64,000 nucleotides of DNA from Metellina segmentata (lineage: Eukaryota > Arthropoda > Arachnida > Araneae > Tetragnathidae), in assembly GCA_947359465.1 (NCBI GenBank), contig OX375876.1, positions 61,944,998 through 62,008,997 of the forward strand, read 5' to 3'. A program made the translations under genes and the position numbers. Shown here piece by piece: positions 11,349 to 22,405 of the stretch; within the stretch, counting starts at the first letter, position 1; every line of letters begins with the position of its first letter. The notes beneath the pieces were generated by a model. That model saw only the letters and a program-made list of their open reading frames with translations. It searched no databases and was not told where the DNA came from.

Positions 11349-11640
11349 ATGTAGGTAGTTGAATTTACTTCGCACGGTTCAACACAACGGGCTATTCGCT
11401 GTGGTCCGGAACCAATCCCGAAGGGGATCAATGTCCCAGGACAACTTGTAATTGGGAACCAAGGTCAAATGACGAGGTGAACACCTGAGCAAGTACACTA
11501 TTATTCTACTATCCAATTTGAGGTCACTATAGATTTAACATGCACCAGTTCCCACGTACACGACGGTATTTTGGTTGGATAGAGTCTTGAAATCGCAGTC
11601 CTCCAGTTGCTAATCAGCGACCATAGAGGAAATGTAAAAT
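11349..11640 (-). mobile_element. SINE family B, reverse strand
   Basis: Read on the minus strand, a degraded tRNA-like head (GATTAGCAACTGGAGG near 11610) is followed by the family body (GTGCATGTTAAATC; CAGGTGTTCACCTCGTCAT). The family 3' end follows, with AGCCCGTTGTGTTG and a TTCAACTACCTAC tail near 11350. Nearly full length but diverged. Non-coding. Confidence 0.7.
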
Positions 11641-12360
11641 TAGAGTCTACAATAAAATTTTATATGCCCCGGATCACGTGACCCAAACTAGTAGTAACAT
11701 GACCCTTTCATCTGCTGGGTGGAGCCTAATATTCATCAAATGATTGGCCTAGGAACTGCACAAGACACACATCTATTGATTCAGCATATGATTGGTCCAT
11801 TGATTGATCATCTTACAGTAGTAGACTTTAGCGATTTCACCACTTAGATCGTCACTATAGAACTGCGCATTCACACACCTACCCTGTCATAAAATGTTTC
11901 CAAATGAGGTGTGATAATATTCCAAATCGGCCAGTAACCACGTGACTACTAGTCGACATGTTGGTCACACTTTTTGAGGTTACTCTCAATAGCAATGCTC
12001 AGTCTACTCATATTTCACGTCTATGGGTTTCACCTGGCTTTGAGATATACTATTTTCTGGATATGTGGTCAATATTTTGATAAATGTGCTATTGCTAAGT
12101 GTCGAAAACGAACTAGTAGTTCGAGTACTAGTCTAACTGAACTACTAAGCAATTGTGAATGGTAACACTATTGCGATGTTGGAGAAAGATTCTAAAAATA
12201 TAATTATGATGACTTATTGATGCGTGCAGTTGGATTCACTTCTTTTATCTGTCATTCTGTACTTCTAAATTCTGTGTATGCATTAATACTTTCAATGATA
12301 TTCTAATTTAACTTTTAATCGCTGTTCCTGACTTCTTTACGTTGGTCTAATTTCACGAAC
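11641..12360. other. Unassigned sequence
   Basis: No recognisable gene or repeat. It contains several ACTAGT-rich short palindromes around 12108-12150. Confidence 0.35.
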
Positions 12361-12475
12361 TGGAGTGTCTTCATAGTGTAGTGGACAAAGACCGAACCAA
12401 TTCACCACTCAACCGGGATTTCGAATGAGGTAGGAAATTTAGATTGATTTTCCTACCAAACACTTATCGTTGTAA
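12361..12475 (+). mobile_element. tRNA-like SINE head
   Basis: A box-A-like CATAGTGTAGTGGACA and a box-B-like GGGATTTCGAATGAGG resemble the head of the SINE at 32014. The body that normally follows is not clear, so this is a fragment. Confidence 0.4.
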
Positions 12476-14104
12476 GTGACGGTAAGTTTCTTTCGATACG
12501 TATTAAACTACATTTGTGATATCCAAACATTGACAAAATATTTGTCAAATGTTTCGATGCTAAGGCGCATTGCGAATGAGCATGATCTGCTAGATTACTT
12601 AGCAAACTCCGGGGTTGGTGAGTATTAGTTGGAGTTCCGTAGGACTTTAAAATTAATGAGTATATTTAAGATTAACTGAATATTTTCTTAATTTTTAATG
12701 TACCTAATCATCTTTTCAAGTAATGTTGAAAATTAACTGTGGGGTAAACTGGACTAGAACATTGCACCAATTAAAAAAAATACACTAATCTGCATGACGA
12801 GATCGAAATCTAATCCTGCAAGGATCCGATTTAATTAACTCAAAAAAGGAGTTGCACTGTAACCGTATTCGGAATTTCCATCTTCCCGAGCGCCTAGGTT
12901 GTATCACATTCCGTCTGCTTTCATATGCCGGCAATTTTTGCGACTTTTTTTTTCACCGTTATTTGGGGCAACAGCAATTTTAATTAGATTTCGGATGCTG
13001 CGTTGTCTTTTTCGCTTTTTATCAAACAACCACGTCAGCGTTGGCCGGATAATTAAATCGAGAAAACTGTCAGAATGCCCGAGATGCTGGAAAAGGAAAG
13101 TTTGATAAATGCTAGGGAGAGTTATTTCGTATGTGAGTTTTGGTACGGTGAGATATTGCTTGATAATGTCCGCTGAGGCGTAATTAAAAGAAAGTCCCTT
13201 GTCGAAGAACGAACAGTGACAAAAGAATTTATGAAGAGAGAAAAAACGAATAAAGTGGCATAACTTTGGAGCAAAAAATAAAATCGATGTTCACTTTTCA
13301 CTGATTTAATAAAAAAGGGGCGAAAGAACATTAACATGTAATTAAAAGTGTGGGAGAGTCACATCTTAATGCCATTCGTTAGGATTCAAATAAAATGGCT
13401 TTGATAGTTTTAACGAGTTTTTCCAATTTTTTGGTTTGAAGAATATGCGTGTTTGTGAAACGCATTATATTAAGCGGCCTTTCAAATATTAACTGGCCTT
13501 GTCAACTCAAATCCTTCCGTACAAAATAGTTTTAACTGTCATGAGATTTTTGAGTAGTATAATACTGCTTTTACCACACTACGCACATAATCACTTAACC
13601 TCATTATATTGGTCGTAAGAATCCGTGGATTATTAAAGCTTTAGAAAGACTCTATTGTTTTTTCCTTGAATGGAATGGTTTGGTAGGATTCTATTGATCT
13701 TTTTCTTAGAATAGAATCCTCTTTGGAAAGATTGGATTGCTCATTTCCTTAGAATAAGATCCCTAAAATGCTTTGAGATAGTTCTAAGCTGTCTTTATGA
13801 TGTCGAGACATTAAGTAAAGTACTGCAATGATTGGAACTGACACTTTGTGACATAGTGCTCTCTGATGACTTCCTGAAAAAGGCCTTTGAATTCCTTAAT
13901 TGCTTGGAAAAAAAGCTAATCAAATTGGAGTATATTCCATATAAGCTGCTCAAAAGAACAACAAGCTCCATGGAATTCAGGAGGTGAATATCACTATGGA
14001 CCCTCCTTTCTTTTAGACATTCTGATTTGCTTTTGATTTGATTCCCTATCGAACACGCACGTTTTACTCACAGGTATTTTTTATTAAAGAGAGTGCCCCT
14101 GGTG
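12476..14104. other. Unassigned AT-rich sequence
   Basis: No gene is supported. A loose repetition of AGAATAGAATCC-like and TTTCCTTAGAATA-like phrases occurs at about 13640-13770. Open frames on both strands near 12900-13340 have no recognisable similarity. Confidence 0.35.
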
Positions 14105-14385
14105 TTTAACATTCCTTTTAACCTTCGGGACTCAGTGGCATTACACAGTAAGAATAGCAGGTTGCAAACGCAGTAGGACTCAGTGGTCTACCGCGTTTGC
14201 AACCCTCGAGTTGTTTGCGGTGCAGGTTTGGTTCATTCCTGTGTATGTTTTTCTCCTCTGTGCTAGTAAAATTTTCCTTATGTGTGTTCATGGCCATTAC
14301 TTGATGTCGTTTATCTTGTGTTTGGAGCAATATAATCAAATATGCCCCCTTGAGTCATAAAACCCAACTCAACCAACCAACCTTT
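14105..14385 (+). mobile_element. tRNA-derived SINE, family A, with duplicated head hairpin
   Basis: A tRNA-like head (GGACTCAGTGGTCTA; GGTTTGGTTCATTCCTG) is followed by the family A body: TTTTTCTCCTCTGTGCTAGT, GTAAAATTTTCCTTATGTG, AATCAAATATGCCCCCTTGA and tail CCCAACTCAACCAACC. The start holds a strong inverted repeat, GGTTGCAAACGC / GCGTTTGCAACC (about 14160-14204). It seems to come from a second partial head in opposite sense. Confidence 0.7.
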
Positions 14386-14401
14386 TACTGTCCATCACAT
14401 C

Positions 14402-14620
14402 TTAACCTTCCAAGTGATTTCGACAAGATATCTCGTTCTTCAACATATGACCATGTTTGCTAATGACGAGATATCTTTTCATCAAGATGCTGTTCAATTT
14501 TCATGATGACGAGCTTAATATCTGGTCAGTTTTCTTCAAATGACGAGACATATCGTCCATCAAGATCTACTGATGGTTTTGCTAGTGAAGATATACCTCA
14601 TCGGAGTTCCTCATATTTAA
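14402..14620. mobile_element. TTAA-bounded palindromic MITE, copy D
   Basis: TTAA at 14402-14405 and 14617-14620. The left end is TTAACCTTCCAAGTGATT, followed by CGACAAGATATCTCG. Modules GACGAGATATC, CATCAAGATCTACTGATGG and TATCTGGTCAGTTTTC follow. An 89-codon open frame inside is a by-product of the palindromes and is not a gene. Confidence 0.75.
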
Positions 14621-14841
14621 CCATTATCACAGGCACTTTTATACACGCCACAAATGTCCTCATGTTGGTGGGATGTGGTAGTTTGGAGAGAGGGATGTCT
14701 TTCAGGTGTTGGTCTCGTCATCTGAACGATACGGGATATGATTGGATAGAAACCCTCATTCAACTATTTTAAACTTTTCTCTCGGTATTAGATGGTTAAA
14801 TTGTACACTACCCTACAATAAAGGACAGGACGCCAGCGGAT

Positions 14842-15094
14842 TTGCATAAAATCCGACTACTTGTTTGGGGGTATTTTATGTGGTATGGCCTGGGACCTTT
14901 GCATGTTGTTCCTGGTCAATTGAACGCCGACGCCTACATGAACATTTTGGACAATCAGGTTCTTCCTATGCTCTGGCAATTTTCTGGAATGGACGAATAT
15001 TACTTCCAGGACGACAACGCTCCATGTCATGTTGCAGCCTCCTTCAAGCAGTGGTATCATGATATGGTTGCAAAACGTCTTCCCTGGCCTGCTT
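14842..15094 (+). pseudogene. Tc1-like transposase fragment (part before the insertion)
   Basis: Encodes the stretch from LVWGYFMWYGLGPLHVVPG through DEYYFQDDNAPCHVAAS to KRLPWPA. It retains the second catalytic Asp context DDNAPCH. It stops where the GCCCCGTCC element begins. The N-terminal half was already lost in the ancestor of this subfamily, so it could not make active enzyme even before the insertion. Confidence 0.85.
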
Positions 15095-16839
15095 AAGCCC
15101 CGTCCACACCGGAGAAGCCGAGCTAAACATGGATGATTGATTATCCCCGGAGATAGGTTTGGTTAATCAATCTCTCTAGTTTTTTTGGTTCGACATCTCG
15201 GGCACAAATTGTTCCATGTGCTCGCGATCAATCTGGTTGGTTGTGTGTTGAAGTTAAACTGCAAATTTATTGTTTAAAGCAAATTGTTTAAAGGTCCCGT
15301 TCTTTACGAAGTCGACGCATAATCGCGAGTCCAGCGTATATTATCATTGACGATTTATTAAAGAGAAATAGGAAGAAAAGTTCCCAAAAAAGGCGACATT
15401 GGGTGACACCCGTGATGGAAAATATTCTCGGGAGCCAAAAGACTGAAAATGTATACGTCTTTTGCTCACGTCTGTTGCTTCGCAAACAAGCACCACGGGT
15501 AACGCCGTAATGACCTCGTCACTGTCAAATTCGGCCAAATTCGAATTGCGAAGAGATCTAATCGGCGTGACGTCACAAAAATATAAATATTTAATTGAAA
15601 AATTATTTATTAAAAGAAAATCAAATGTAAGGTAGAGATTTAGGGGTTCAGATATAGAAATTTTCCACACATATCAAATCTGTTGAAATTTTCAATCTTT
15701 TTTTAACCATCCCGATTTTACAATAAAGTTCTAAACAATGCCAGTCAATATGTTTTTTTATTTGTTTTGATTTTCTTCGCTGTGAAATGGTTTGAGCGTA
15801 GGAAATGAAATCTGTGATATCTCGAATCAAACGAATGTCATTCTTCACAGAAAGTGGCGTTCGAATTGAAAAAAAGAAATATAAGTTTCAATTTAAAAAA
15901 ATTATTTATTTATCGAAAATCATATTTTTAGGTATTGATCTAATGTGAAATTTTTCGCAGATTTCAAATCCGTTGAAAATTTTACTCTATCTTTAACGAT
16001 CAAGGAGATAAGAAAAAAGAACTACATAACTAAAAAGTTAAAACTTTATTTATTTTTTAGTCTCATGACAAATCTTTCTCCGCAAAATGAAAACGGAAGC
16101 GGAAAAAATAAATTTAGAATCTGCCAACTATTTATGCAGTTATCATTCCAAAGAAAACAATAATAATTAAATTGCAATCAATTAATTAAAAAATATTCTA
16201 GATTGGATTTTAAAATTCGGGCTGGATATAAAAATTGCATTAACTTTGGACTACCCGTGTGACAAATTTCATTATTGTAAGAGCAATAAATTCGTCAGGA
16301 CATTGAGTAGTGGAGGTCGCACACTTTATTTTATAATAGCAGAGATATAGACGTGCATAGTTCCCCAATACCAATATTTCATCTAAATACATATGGATGG
16401 ACACATCAATTTTGACATTAATATGGATTACATTTTCACAACTAAGTTTTAATCGTCAACTATGTATAGCAAAACACACAATACTTACAAGTAGACTACT
16501 TAAAAATTAGTATGTCCTTAATATAAAAATAAATATTTCTAAATAATAAAAATAAATAATAATCAATAAATATTTCTATGTTCCGATTCCCAACCCGTTT
16601 CTTAACGATGACTCCGGTGATTGATTGAACGTCGAGCAGGGGAACCAAAAAACGATTTCCAAATAGAGCGAGCACAAACACTCGCTTTCCTTTGATGTAC
16701 CGACAACAAGCGGATCAATTTGCTCGAGCTCAAACTGTTCAATTCACCACCTATACTGAACGAACTATCAATCAAACCTGTCTCCGGGGTTAATCACTCA
16801 TCCATGTTTAGCTCGGCTTCTCAAGTGTGGACGGGGCTT
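15095..16839. mobile_element. 1.75-kb element with AAGCCCCGTCCACAC ends, nested in Tc1 copy 2
   Basis: Both ends carry the same inverted repeat: AAGCCCCGTCCACAC, then GAGAAGCCGAGCTAAACATG and GATGAnTGATTAnCCCCGGA. It is more than 60 bp long with few mismatches. Comparison with uninterrupted copies (CCTGGCCTGCTCAGAGTCCC) fixes the insertion point. No clear target duplication remains, so the superfamily is open. The interior is AT-rich and lacks a recognisable transposase, so this is non-autonomous or decayed. It contains a diverged direct duplication of about 120 bp at 15585-15710 and 15880-16000. Confidence 0.8.
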
Positions 16840-16841
16840 TC

Positions 16842-17064
16842 GAGTCCCGACCTAAACCCCATAGAACATTTATGGAAGGAGTTAGAGCGACGCTTACGGA
16901 CCGGGGAACCACGTCCAAAATATACAGCTGAGCTGGCGACATTTTTGCAACTTGAATGGACACAAATACCCATAGCTCTTTATCAAAACCTTGTTTAAAG
17001 TATGCCCAGAGGGATTGCTAGTGTAATTGCAGCAAGTGGGAGACCATCTCCTTATCAAAGCAAG
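16842..17064 (+). pseudogene. Tc1-like transposase fragment (part after the insertion)
   Basis: Continues the remnant with DLNPIEHLWKELERRLR, retaining the catalytic Glu in NPIEHLW, then TAELATFLQLEWTQIPIAL and YQNLV. A stop follows where related copies continue (E to stop), then MPRGIASVIAA. It belongs with 14842-15094. Confidence 0.82.
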
Positions 17065-17199
17065 TAGTCTTTCCCTTATAGCATCACATCTTGCTGTCCG
17101 GTCCATTATTATAGGATAGTGTAATATTTTCATCCCCTACCGAAATTCACACCCTTTCAATATTTATTTTTCCTTCCAAATACTTACTATTTGGAATCG

Positions 17200-17540
17200 G
17201 GTAACAGAAGCAAGATTGGAAGTATATCGGATTAGCAACCGTCGTCTTGTGTGTTTGACACAAGATCCATCAAAGACCGTCGTTTAAGCGAATGCTTGTG
17301 CACGTTAAATATTTTGTGGCCTCAAATGTCCTCACGTTGGTGGATTGTAGAAGTTTAGAGAGTGGGATGTCATCTAAGGTGTTGACCTCGTCATCTGTAC
17401 ATGGTTCAAAAAGGTGTGGCGTTGTCCTAGGATCTTTCCCTTCGAGATGAATCGCGGAACGTCATCAATAGCCCGTTGTGTTGCTTCAGTACGACTTTAA
17501 TTCAACTAACTACCTACCTCTTTCAACTCAACACATGCAT
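17200..17540 (+). mobile_element. SINE family B
   Basis: The head is degraded (ATCGGATTAGCAACCG near 17229). The body is clear: CAAAGACCGTCG, GTGCACGTTAAATATTTTGT, GGCCTCAAATGTCCTCACG, GTCCTAGGATCTTTCCCTTC, AGCCCGTTGTGTTG and tail TTCAACTAACTACCTACC. The sequence just after the tail (CATGCATCAAAAATTATT) also follows the copy at 56708, so these two belong to one subfamily or composite unit. Confidence 0.8.
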
Positions 17541-19300
17541 CAAAAATTATTCAACCATTTACTGCTTATGTTATTGACCATGACATAGTTTAATATCATT
17601 TGTACTGTTTTTGAACTATCAACCAAAGTCTTTAATTTTACTCATTGTTTTTACAACTTATTTTAAATTCGTACTGTAATACTAAATGAAGTACAAACAT
17701 ATGTGCAAGCATTCATCTCCATTCAAGTTTTTATTTTCTTATCTGAATTTGCGTTTTGCTCAAGTATGCCCCTTTTTGTAGATTTTGCGCTATAAAATCC
17801 AAGCAACCACCAATATAAGATCAACTGTGACAGCAACATTTCTTAGAATAATCGTTCAGATAAATATCAGGAAAAGAACTGGATAATGTGAAATTTGGCA
17901 AAAATGAGATAAGTGCGTCTCCTGGAGGATTTGTCTGGAGGCATTACGCGTTTTGGAGAAGTGGAGAAGTAATTTGTGTGAAAAAAGAGTAACAAAGAAT
18001 GCAATCAAAATAAATTATTAAAAAAACTCGATTTAAAGAAATGGGCGCATCTTAAAAACTCTCTCCAGAAAAGTAGTTTTTAGACTTATTCAGTTATTCC
18101 CCCCTTGATCTCAGATATGATAAATTATTTTATGTCTAAACTGTATTTTATTGAACTGAGATACATTTTGCGTTAAATAATATTCAAATGTATGATTATA
18201 GGAGCACTACACATAAAAATTTCACTGCTCTATTGATTTTAACTTTTTTTTTCAATGCTTAGGATTTTACATTTAACTTCTGGACACATCTCTTCTCTTT
18301 TCTCACATCTACCATCTCTAAATATTTGCTTAAGCCCAAGTAAAAGAACGAAACTTTTTAAAGTAACGTTTTTAATCTCGAAGGGGGAATATAACCTGTT
18401 TTTTCTTTCCTTAAAGTGTTATTTGAATTTCCTCTTCCCTAAGACCATTATTTTCATGCCAGTCACGAGATTTAATTTAATATTACCATAAGGGAGAGAG
18501 ACTGCTTAAGCACCTTTAAAAGGAATGTCAGAGATGAAAAAAAGAAAATTCCTTCATTTAAAATTTATTTGACCTAATTAAAAAAAAGTGTGACTAAATA
18601 AATATTAAACCTGGGAAATGCTTGTCATCATTTCCTTTTTTTAACACACAAAAAAGAAGAAAAAAAGCTGGTACAAATCTCTAAGGTATTTGTTTAAGAA
18701 TTTGAATTTCAAACAATTAGCTGAGATACCTTCTAATTAATATTTACCTTACTACTCTTCAAGCAATTTTTATGTTTATTTTTCGCGAACGAGAATCTTG
18801 GTTTACACTTGGAGATTTTGGGAATTTAATTATTACGTATAGTCTTAACTCTCATTTTTCAATTTTCTTAGCTGTTAATAAATTTCTGCTAAAGCGTTTT
18901 TTAAGGTATAATTTCATTAACTTTGCAAACATAAACTTTCGACATCATATTCTTCGATTGTATATTCCGATGTGATTGCAAAGAGTTCAAATAGAATCAC
19001 ATGTCGAATTTTGACGTCTTTAAAGTATTAAGGTTTGCATACACTTACATTACATACACTTCAATACAGTGGCTGTCTATATATTACATTTTGAGTCAAA
19101 CTGCTTTCTAAATCCTTCAATTCAATAAATGTTTTTGTGATAGTTCATTTCCACATTTACTTGGGTATTTTCCCACTAGTAACTTGATAAATGTTTGAAA
19201 TATAAATGTCTCTTGTTTCTATACCATAACATTTGTTAAATATATACCATCGTACGACACCATCGTTGTTTTTTAATCCTAAAAAATCCTAATCCCCTTT
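17541..19300. other. Unassigned AT-rich sequence
   Basis: No gene is supported. A weak echo of the SINE family A body (CTCAAGTATGCCCC) lies at about 17759-17775. Short open frames at 18255-18491 and 18772-18975 have the Phe/Leu/Ile/Asn-rich composition expected of AT-rich chance frames. Confidence 0.4.
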
Positions 19301-19578
19301 TTAAAAAGTGGTTTCGACGAGATATCTCGCCCATCAAGATGTGAACAGCAGTCTATTGTGTTCCTTTAGTGCGAAGTTCACTCGTGGCGAATTGAATTGA
19401 TATTGACGAATAAATTTTACTAAAGACAAGGAATTTTGACATGAAGGTAATGCCGATATTTTGTTGACTAGATCAAGATCTGGTCAGTTTCTTTCAATGA
19501 CAAGAAATCTCGTTCAATCAAAATCTGATCTTGTTTGCTAATAATGAAAACCCTTGTTGAGACAACCAAGAGGGTTAA
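19301..19578. mobile_element. TTAA-bounded palindromic MITE, copy E
   Basis: TTAA at 19301-19304 and 19575-19578. The left end carries AAGTGGTTTCGACGAGATAT and CATCAAGATG. The right end read backwards is TTAACCCTCTTGGTTGTC. A segment of about 100 bp near 19350-19460 does not match other copies and may be an insertion or subfamily-specific filler. Non-coding. Confidence 0.72.
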
Positions 19579-20103
19579 ATTTTACATTTTTCAGAGGTTT
19601 CTTTGTGTATATCTATATTTTTAAGTAAGTTATTCGTCTTTGCTCGGATTAGTTACCTTTCAACCCTTTCTGTACTTCAACTGGGACAGTTATGGATTGT
19701 ATTGTCTTCGTCAAAAATCCTAGTTGAACATAATAAAATAATTTAAAGGTAGGAAAAAACATATTTTTGCGTTGTTAGAAGGTGAATTCTTATTATTTTG
19801 TATCACTGCTGCAGGGCTTATAATACTTTTTTGTTCTTTTGTCACTTTTTTGATATTTTGTCACTTTTTCAGGTGTTTAAGTTCTTAAATTCTACTTGGT
19901 TTCTAACAATTTTTAGTGCGCAGGTAAAAAACTTCATTTTTTTCCTCTAAAAACAGTCAAATGTCAATTCAATTTGAAAAACTGGAATTTCTTTGTGCTC
20001 ATGCATTTTTTTTTCTTAAAAAGGCAAAATAAGGAGATTAAAAAAAAATTTCCAGCAATTTCTTTCGGTATTTTTATTTGCCCCCAATGATGACGTCCTG
20101 AGG

Positions 20104-20180
20104 CAGGGTTTCCACGCTCTTTGAAAAGTCCTTGAATTTTTTTCCGAACTCGGGGGCCCTTGAAAGTTTTTTTAAATTAC
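20104..20180 (+). mobile_element. Terminal fragment of a second hAT-like element
   Basis: Begins CAGGGTTTCCACGCTC and continues CTTGAATTTTTTTCCG and GGGCCCTTGAAAGTTTTT, a combination I recall from the ends of hAT MITEs in animals. No partner end was found nearby. Family recognition is from memory. Confidence 0.4.
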
Positions 20181-20400
20181 GATACTTGGTGTGAAAGAGT
20201 GAATTATTAACTCCATGGGTACATTTGACGTCTGAGACTCATCATGCACTTGTTTTGAGTAAGTTATGGATGACGAGTCTAATTGGTCATTCCAACTAGG
20301 ACAAATTTAAACTTGTACATTCTTGTTCATAGCAAGATTGATTAGTGTTACGAGACTCCTTAAAAATACAGTTTATTTAATCTGACTCCATACATAGAAA

Positions 20401-20762
20401 TACACTCATGTCCATAAATTAAGGAAAATTCAGAATCACACGGAAATCGAACTCTAAAGTAAAAATTTTATCTGTAGAATTATCGCACACATCTTCAAGA
20501 ATAATATCCAAATTACAGGAAGCCATCAGATGACGCCGATAGTACGTCACAATGACGAGAGTGTAAGAGAGGTGTATATAAGGAATGGTAGCAAAGAAGT
20601 AAAATTGTTCACAAGCGTTCTGTAAGCCGCTCAGTGTCACAACCGAATAGTTATGGCACAGAGGATGCATGTCGATGATTTTTTTACGTGTTAGAATTAT
20701 CGGCCGCCTGGAATGTGAGCGTACTCAGACGGAAGTTTCAGTGGAACTTGGAATCGCCCAAA
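20401..20762 (+). pseudogene. 5' fragment of a Tc1-like element with transposase N-terminus
   Basis: Begins at TA with an end-like sequence, CACTCATGTCCATAAATT. It runs to an ATG at 20653, where a frame encodes MAQRMHVDDF and, after a one-base shift, RVRIIGRLECERTQTEVSVE. That is the first helix of a Tc1 helix-turn-helix DNA-binding domain (residues about 1-40). A stop (TAG) and the frameshift break it. Sequence similarity ends near 20762, so the catalytic domain is missing. Confidence 0.62.
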
Positions 20763-20795
20763 TTGCTTACATAGGTTCCACCATATGTTTTTAAT

Positions 20796-20880
20796 GTATG
20801 TGGCGACTGTAGCAAAATTTTCGTCTCCACTTTCAAACATTCAGTCGCCACGTGGCGAGTGGCGGCTGTTAATTTTCGCC
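20796..20880. repeat. Small GTGGCGACT inverted repeat
   Basis: GTGGCGACT near 20800 faces AGTCGCCAC near 20850, with GTGGCGAGTGGCGGCTG following. It lies between the Tc1 fragment and the hAT coding remnant, at a junction of unrelated sequences. It may be the end of a further small element. Confidence 0.4.
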
Positions 20881-21160
20881 TTTACTGAATGAGTGGAAAT
20901 TACTTCAAAGAGAATTTGATGAAGAAGGATCTAGAGTGAAACCTATTGATGGTTTTTGGAACCAGTTCTTCAGACTGAGAGACATTAGTGGTGTAGATCC
21001 TAAATACTCAGTTGTGTCAAAGCTTGTGAAGCCTGCTCTGTCACTTTCTGATGGTAGTGCAGACATTGAACGTGGGTTCTCAGTCTCAGGAAGAGCTTTG
21101 ACAAGAGACATCATCAATGCTAGGATACACACTCAATGTGTTGATGACGGTCAAAAGTAG
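20877..21160 (+). pseudogene. hAT transposase, C-terminal dimerisation domain
   Basis: The frame EWKLLQREFDEE...FWNQFF...LVKPALSLSDGSADIERGFS...ALTRDIINARI is characteristic of the hAT-family C-terminal dimerisation region. It includes the LSLSDGSADIERGFS block found near the end of these transposases. The zinc finger and most of the RNase-H-like catalytic core are absent. The reading frame is lost near 21140-21165 and continues in another frame (next entry). Codon use and position within hAT-type ends support its being this element's own transposase. Confidence 0.72.
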
Positions 21161-21629
21161 TTTGGCAAATTTTGACAATCAACCTTATTCGGGGCCGATC
21201 ACATCAAAGCTAATGGATATGAGAAGGGTTGCAAATAAAGCCTACAATGCCTATTTAGAAGATATAAAACATAAGGAACAAGAAAAATTAGAGAAGGACA
21301 TAAAAGAAAAAGAAAGACAGGAAACAGAGAAAAAATATTTAAAGCAGCTGGCAAAGAAAAGAAGAATTTCATAGAAGAAGAACGAAAACTTAAAATTATG
21401 CGTAAGGAAGAGGATGAGGCGTTGGACAGTGTTTCAAAATTGTTAAAGGAAGCCAATAATATGTTCAAGAAGGCGATAAAAAATAAAGATTTCAAGGAAG
21501 CAACACTTACCCAGGCAATGATTGAATGGGTGGCAAAAGTCTCAGATGATGCTGGTCAGCAAAGACAGATTTTTAAAAATGCACATTCTTCTCTTGAGAA
21601 AAAAAAAGAGAAATTTATTTTGTCTTTTT

Positions 21630-21660
<31 letters not shown>
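21150..21660 (+). pseudogene. hAT transposase, lysine-rich coiled-coil tail
   Basis: After the frameshift the protein continues as VKSSLANFDNQPYSGPITSK, then a highly charged helix (KHKEQEKLEKDIKEKERQET). A second shift occurs in an A-run near 21365. The last part is RKEEDEALDSVSKLLKEANN and QAMIEWVAKVSDDAGQ before a run of about 30 A at 21630-21660. Heptad-like charge patterns suggest a coiled coil. Some hAT proteins have such tails, but assigning it to the same protein is inference from order and spacing. Two frameshifts make it non-functional. Confidence 0.6.
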
Positions 21661-21661
<1 letters not shown>

Positions 21662-22189
21662 CCGACAGTATTTTAAAGAAAAGGAAGAAATTCTTCAAGC
21701 TTCACAAACAAACTTTGGCAAAAATAAACAACATATTTAAAAATCATTATTGCAATTTTTTTTGTTAATATTGTTATAAAATAATATGCTCTTTTTAAAT
21801 GAAGAAAATAAATATCCTTCCAAACAAAGAATAAGATAATGGTGGATGGAGAGGATCTTTTTCCCTTTTCTATTTTTATACTTGAATATATTTAGCATTA
21901 TTGTTATTTGTTCCTTTTTGTCACTTTTTTGGTTCTATTAGTCACTTTTTTGGTTCGAGTTGTCACTTTTTTGTTTGATTAGTAATTTTTGTCACTTTTT
22001 TACACCTTAAAACTTGTTATAACCCCTGCTGCTCAGACAGGATTTTATTAGAACCTATCACGAGGTTTTAAATTGCATACCATACCAACACAGTGTACCA
22101 AGCGTCCATTTGGTACATTGAATGGCTTGTCACGAGTTCCTCTATTGTGTCCCGGTTTCGCAGAGGTCCCTCTGTGCTAAAGGGACGCG

Positions 22190-22405
22190 GAAGCAAATTT
22201 GGAAGAGCAACGAATCAGCAACAGAAGCTTGCGAGTTCCAAATTAGATCCACCAAAAGACAACGTGTATACAGTTCAATCTGTCGTGATCTCAAATGTCC
22301 TCACGTTGATGTGGTGTGGATATTTGGGGAGCCAACTCAGGTGTTGTTCTGGTCATTTGACCAAGGCTCAAAATTCCGAGGCGTTGTTCAATTCAGATCA
22401 GGCTT
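22190..22405 (+). mobile_element. SINE family B, partial
   Basis: Head remnant (TTTGGAAGAGCAACGAATCA; TTGCGAGTTCCAAAT), then the body: AAAGACAACGTGTA, TCTCAAATGTCCTCACGTTG, GGTGTTGTTCTGGTCATTTG and CGAGGCGTTGTTC. The usual 3' end is missing. Two overlapping open frames of over 110 codons here are by-products of the repeat. Confidence 0.72.

Larger units (their letters stand above)
14804..17123 (+). mobile_element. Internally deleted Tc1-like element, copy 2, split by another element
   Basis: The left end (CACTACCCTACAATAAAGG after TA at 14804-14805) and the right end (complement, TA at 17122-17123) are those of copy 1, and it carries the same deletion junction. The two halves of its transposase remnant are separated by 1745 bp at 15095-16839. 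Without that insert it would be about 575 bp, like its sisters. Confidence 0.87.
19812..22028 (+). mobile_element. hAT-type element, decayed, with nested fragments
   Basis: The left end CAGGGCTTATAATAC and the right end (backwards CAGGGGTTATAACAAG) form a short imperfect inverted repeat of hAT type. Subterminal TTTGTCACTTTTT motifs occur twice on the left (19838-19876) and four times on the right (21920-21998). Between them lies a hAT transposase C-terminal region (20877-21660). Fragments of a Tc1 element (20401-20762) and of a CAGGGTTTCCACGC-ended element (20104) also lie inside. The 8-bp flanks do not match exactly, so the borders are probable rather than proven. Confidence 0.62.
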
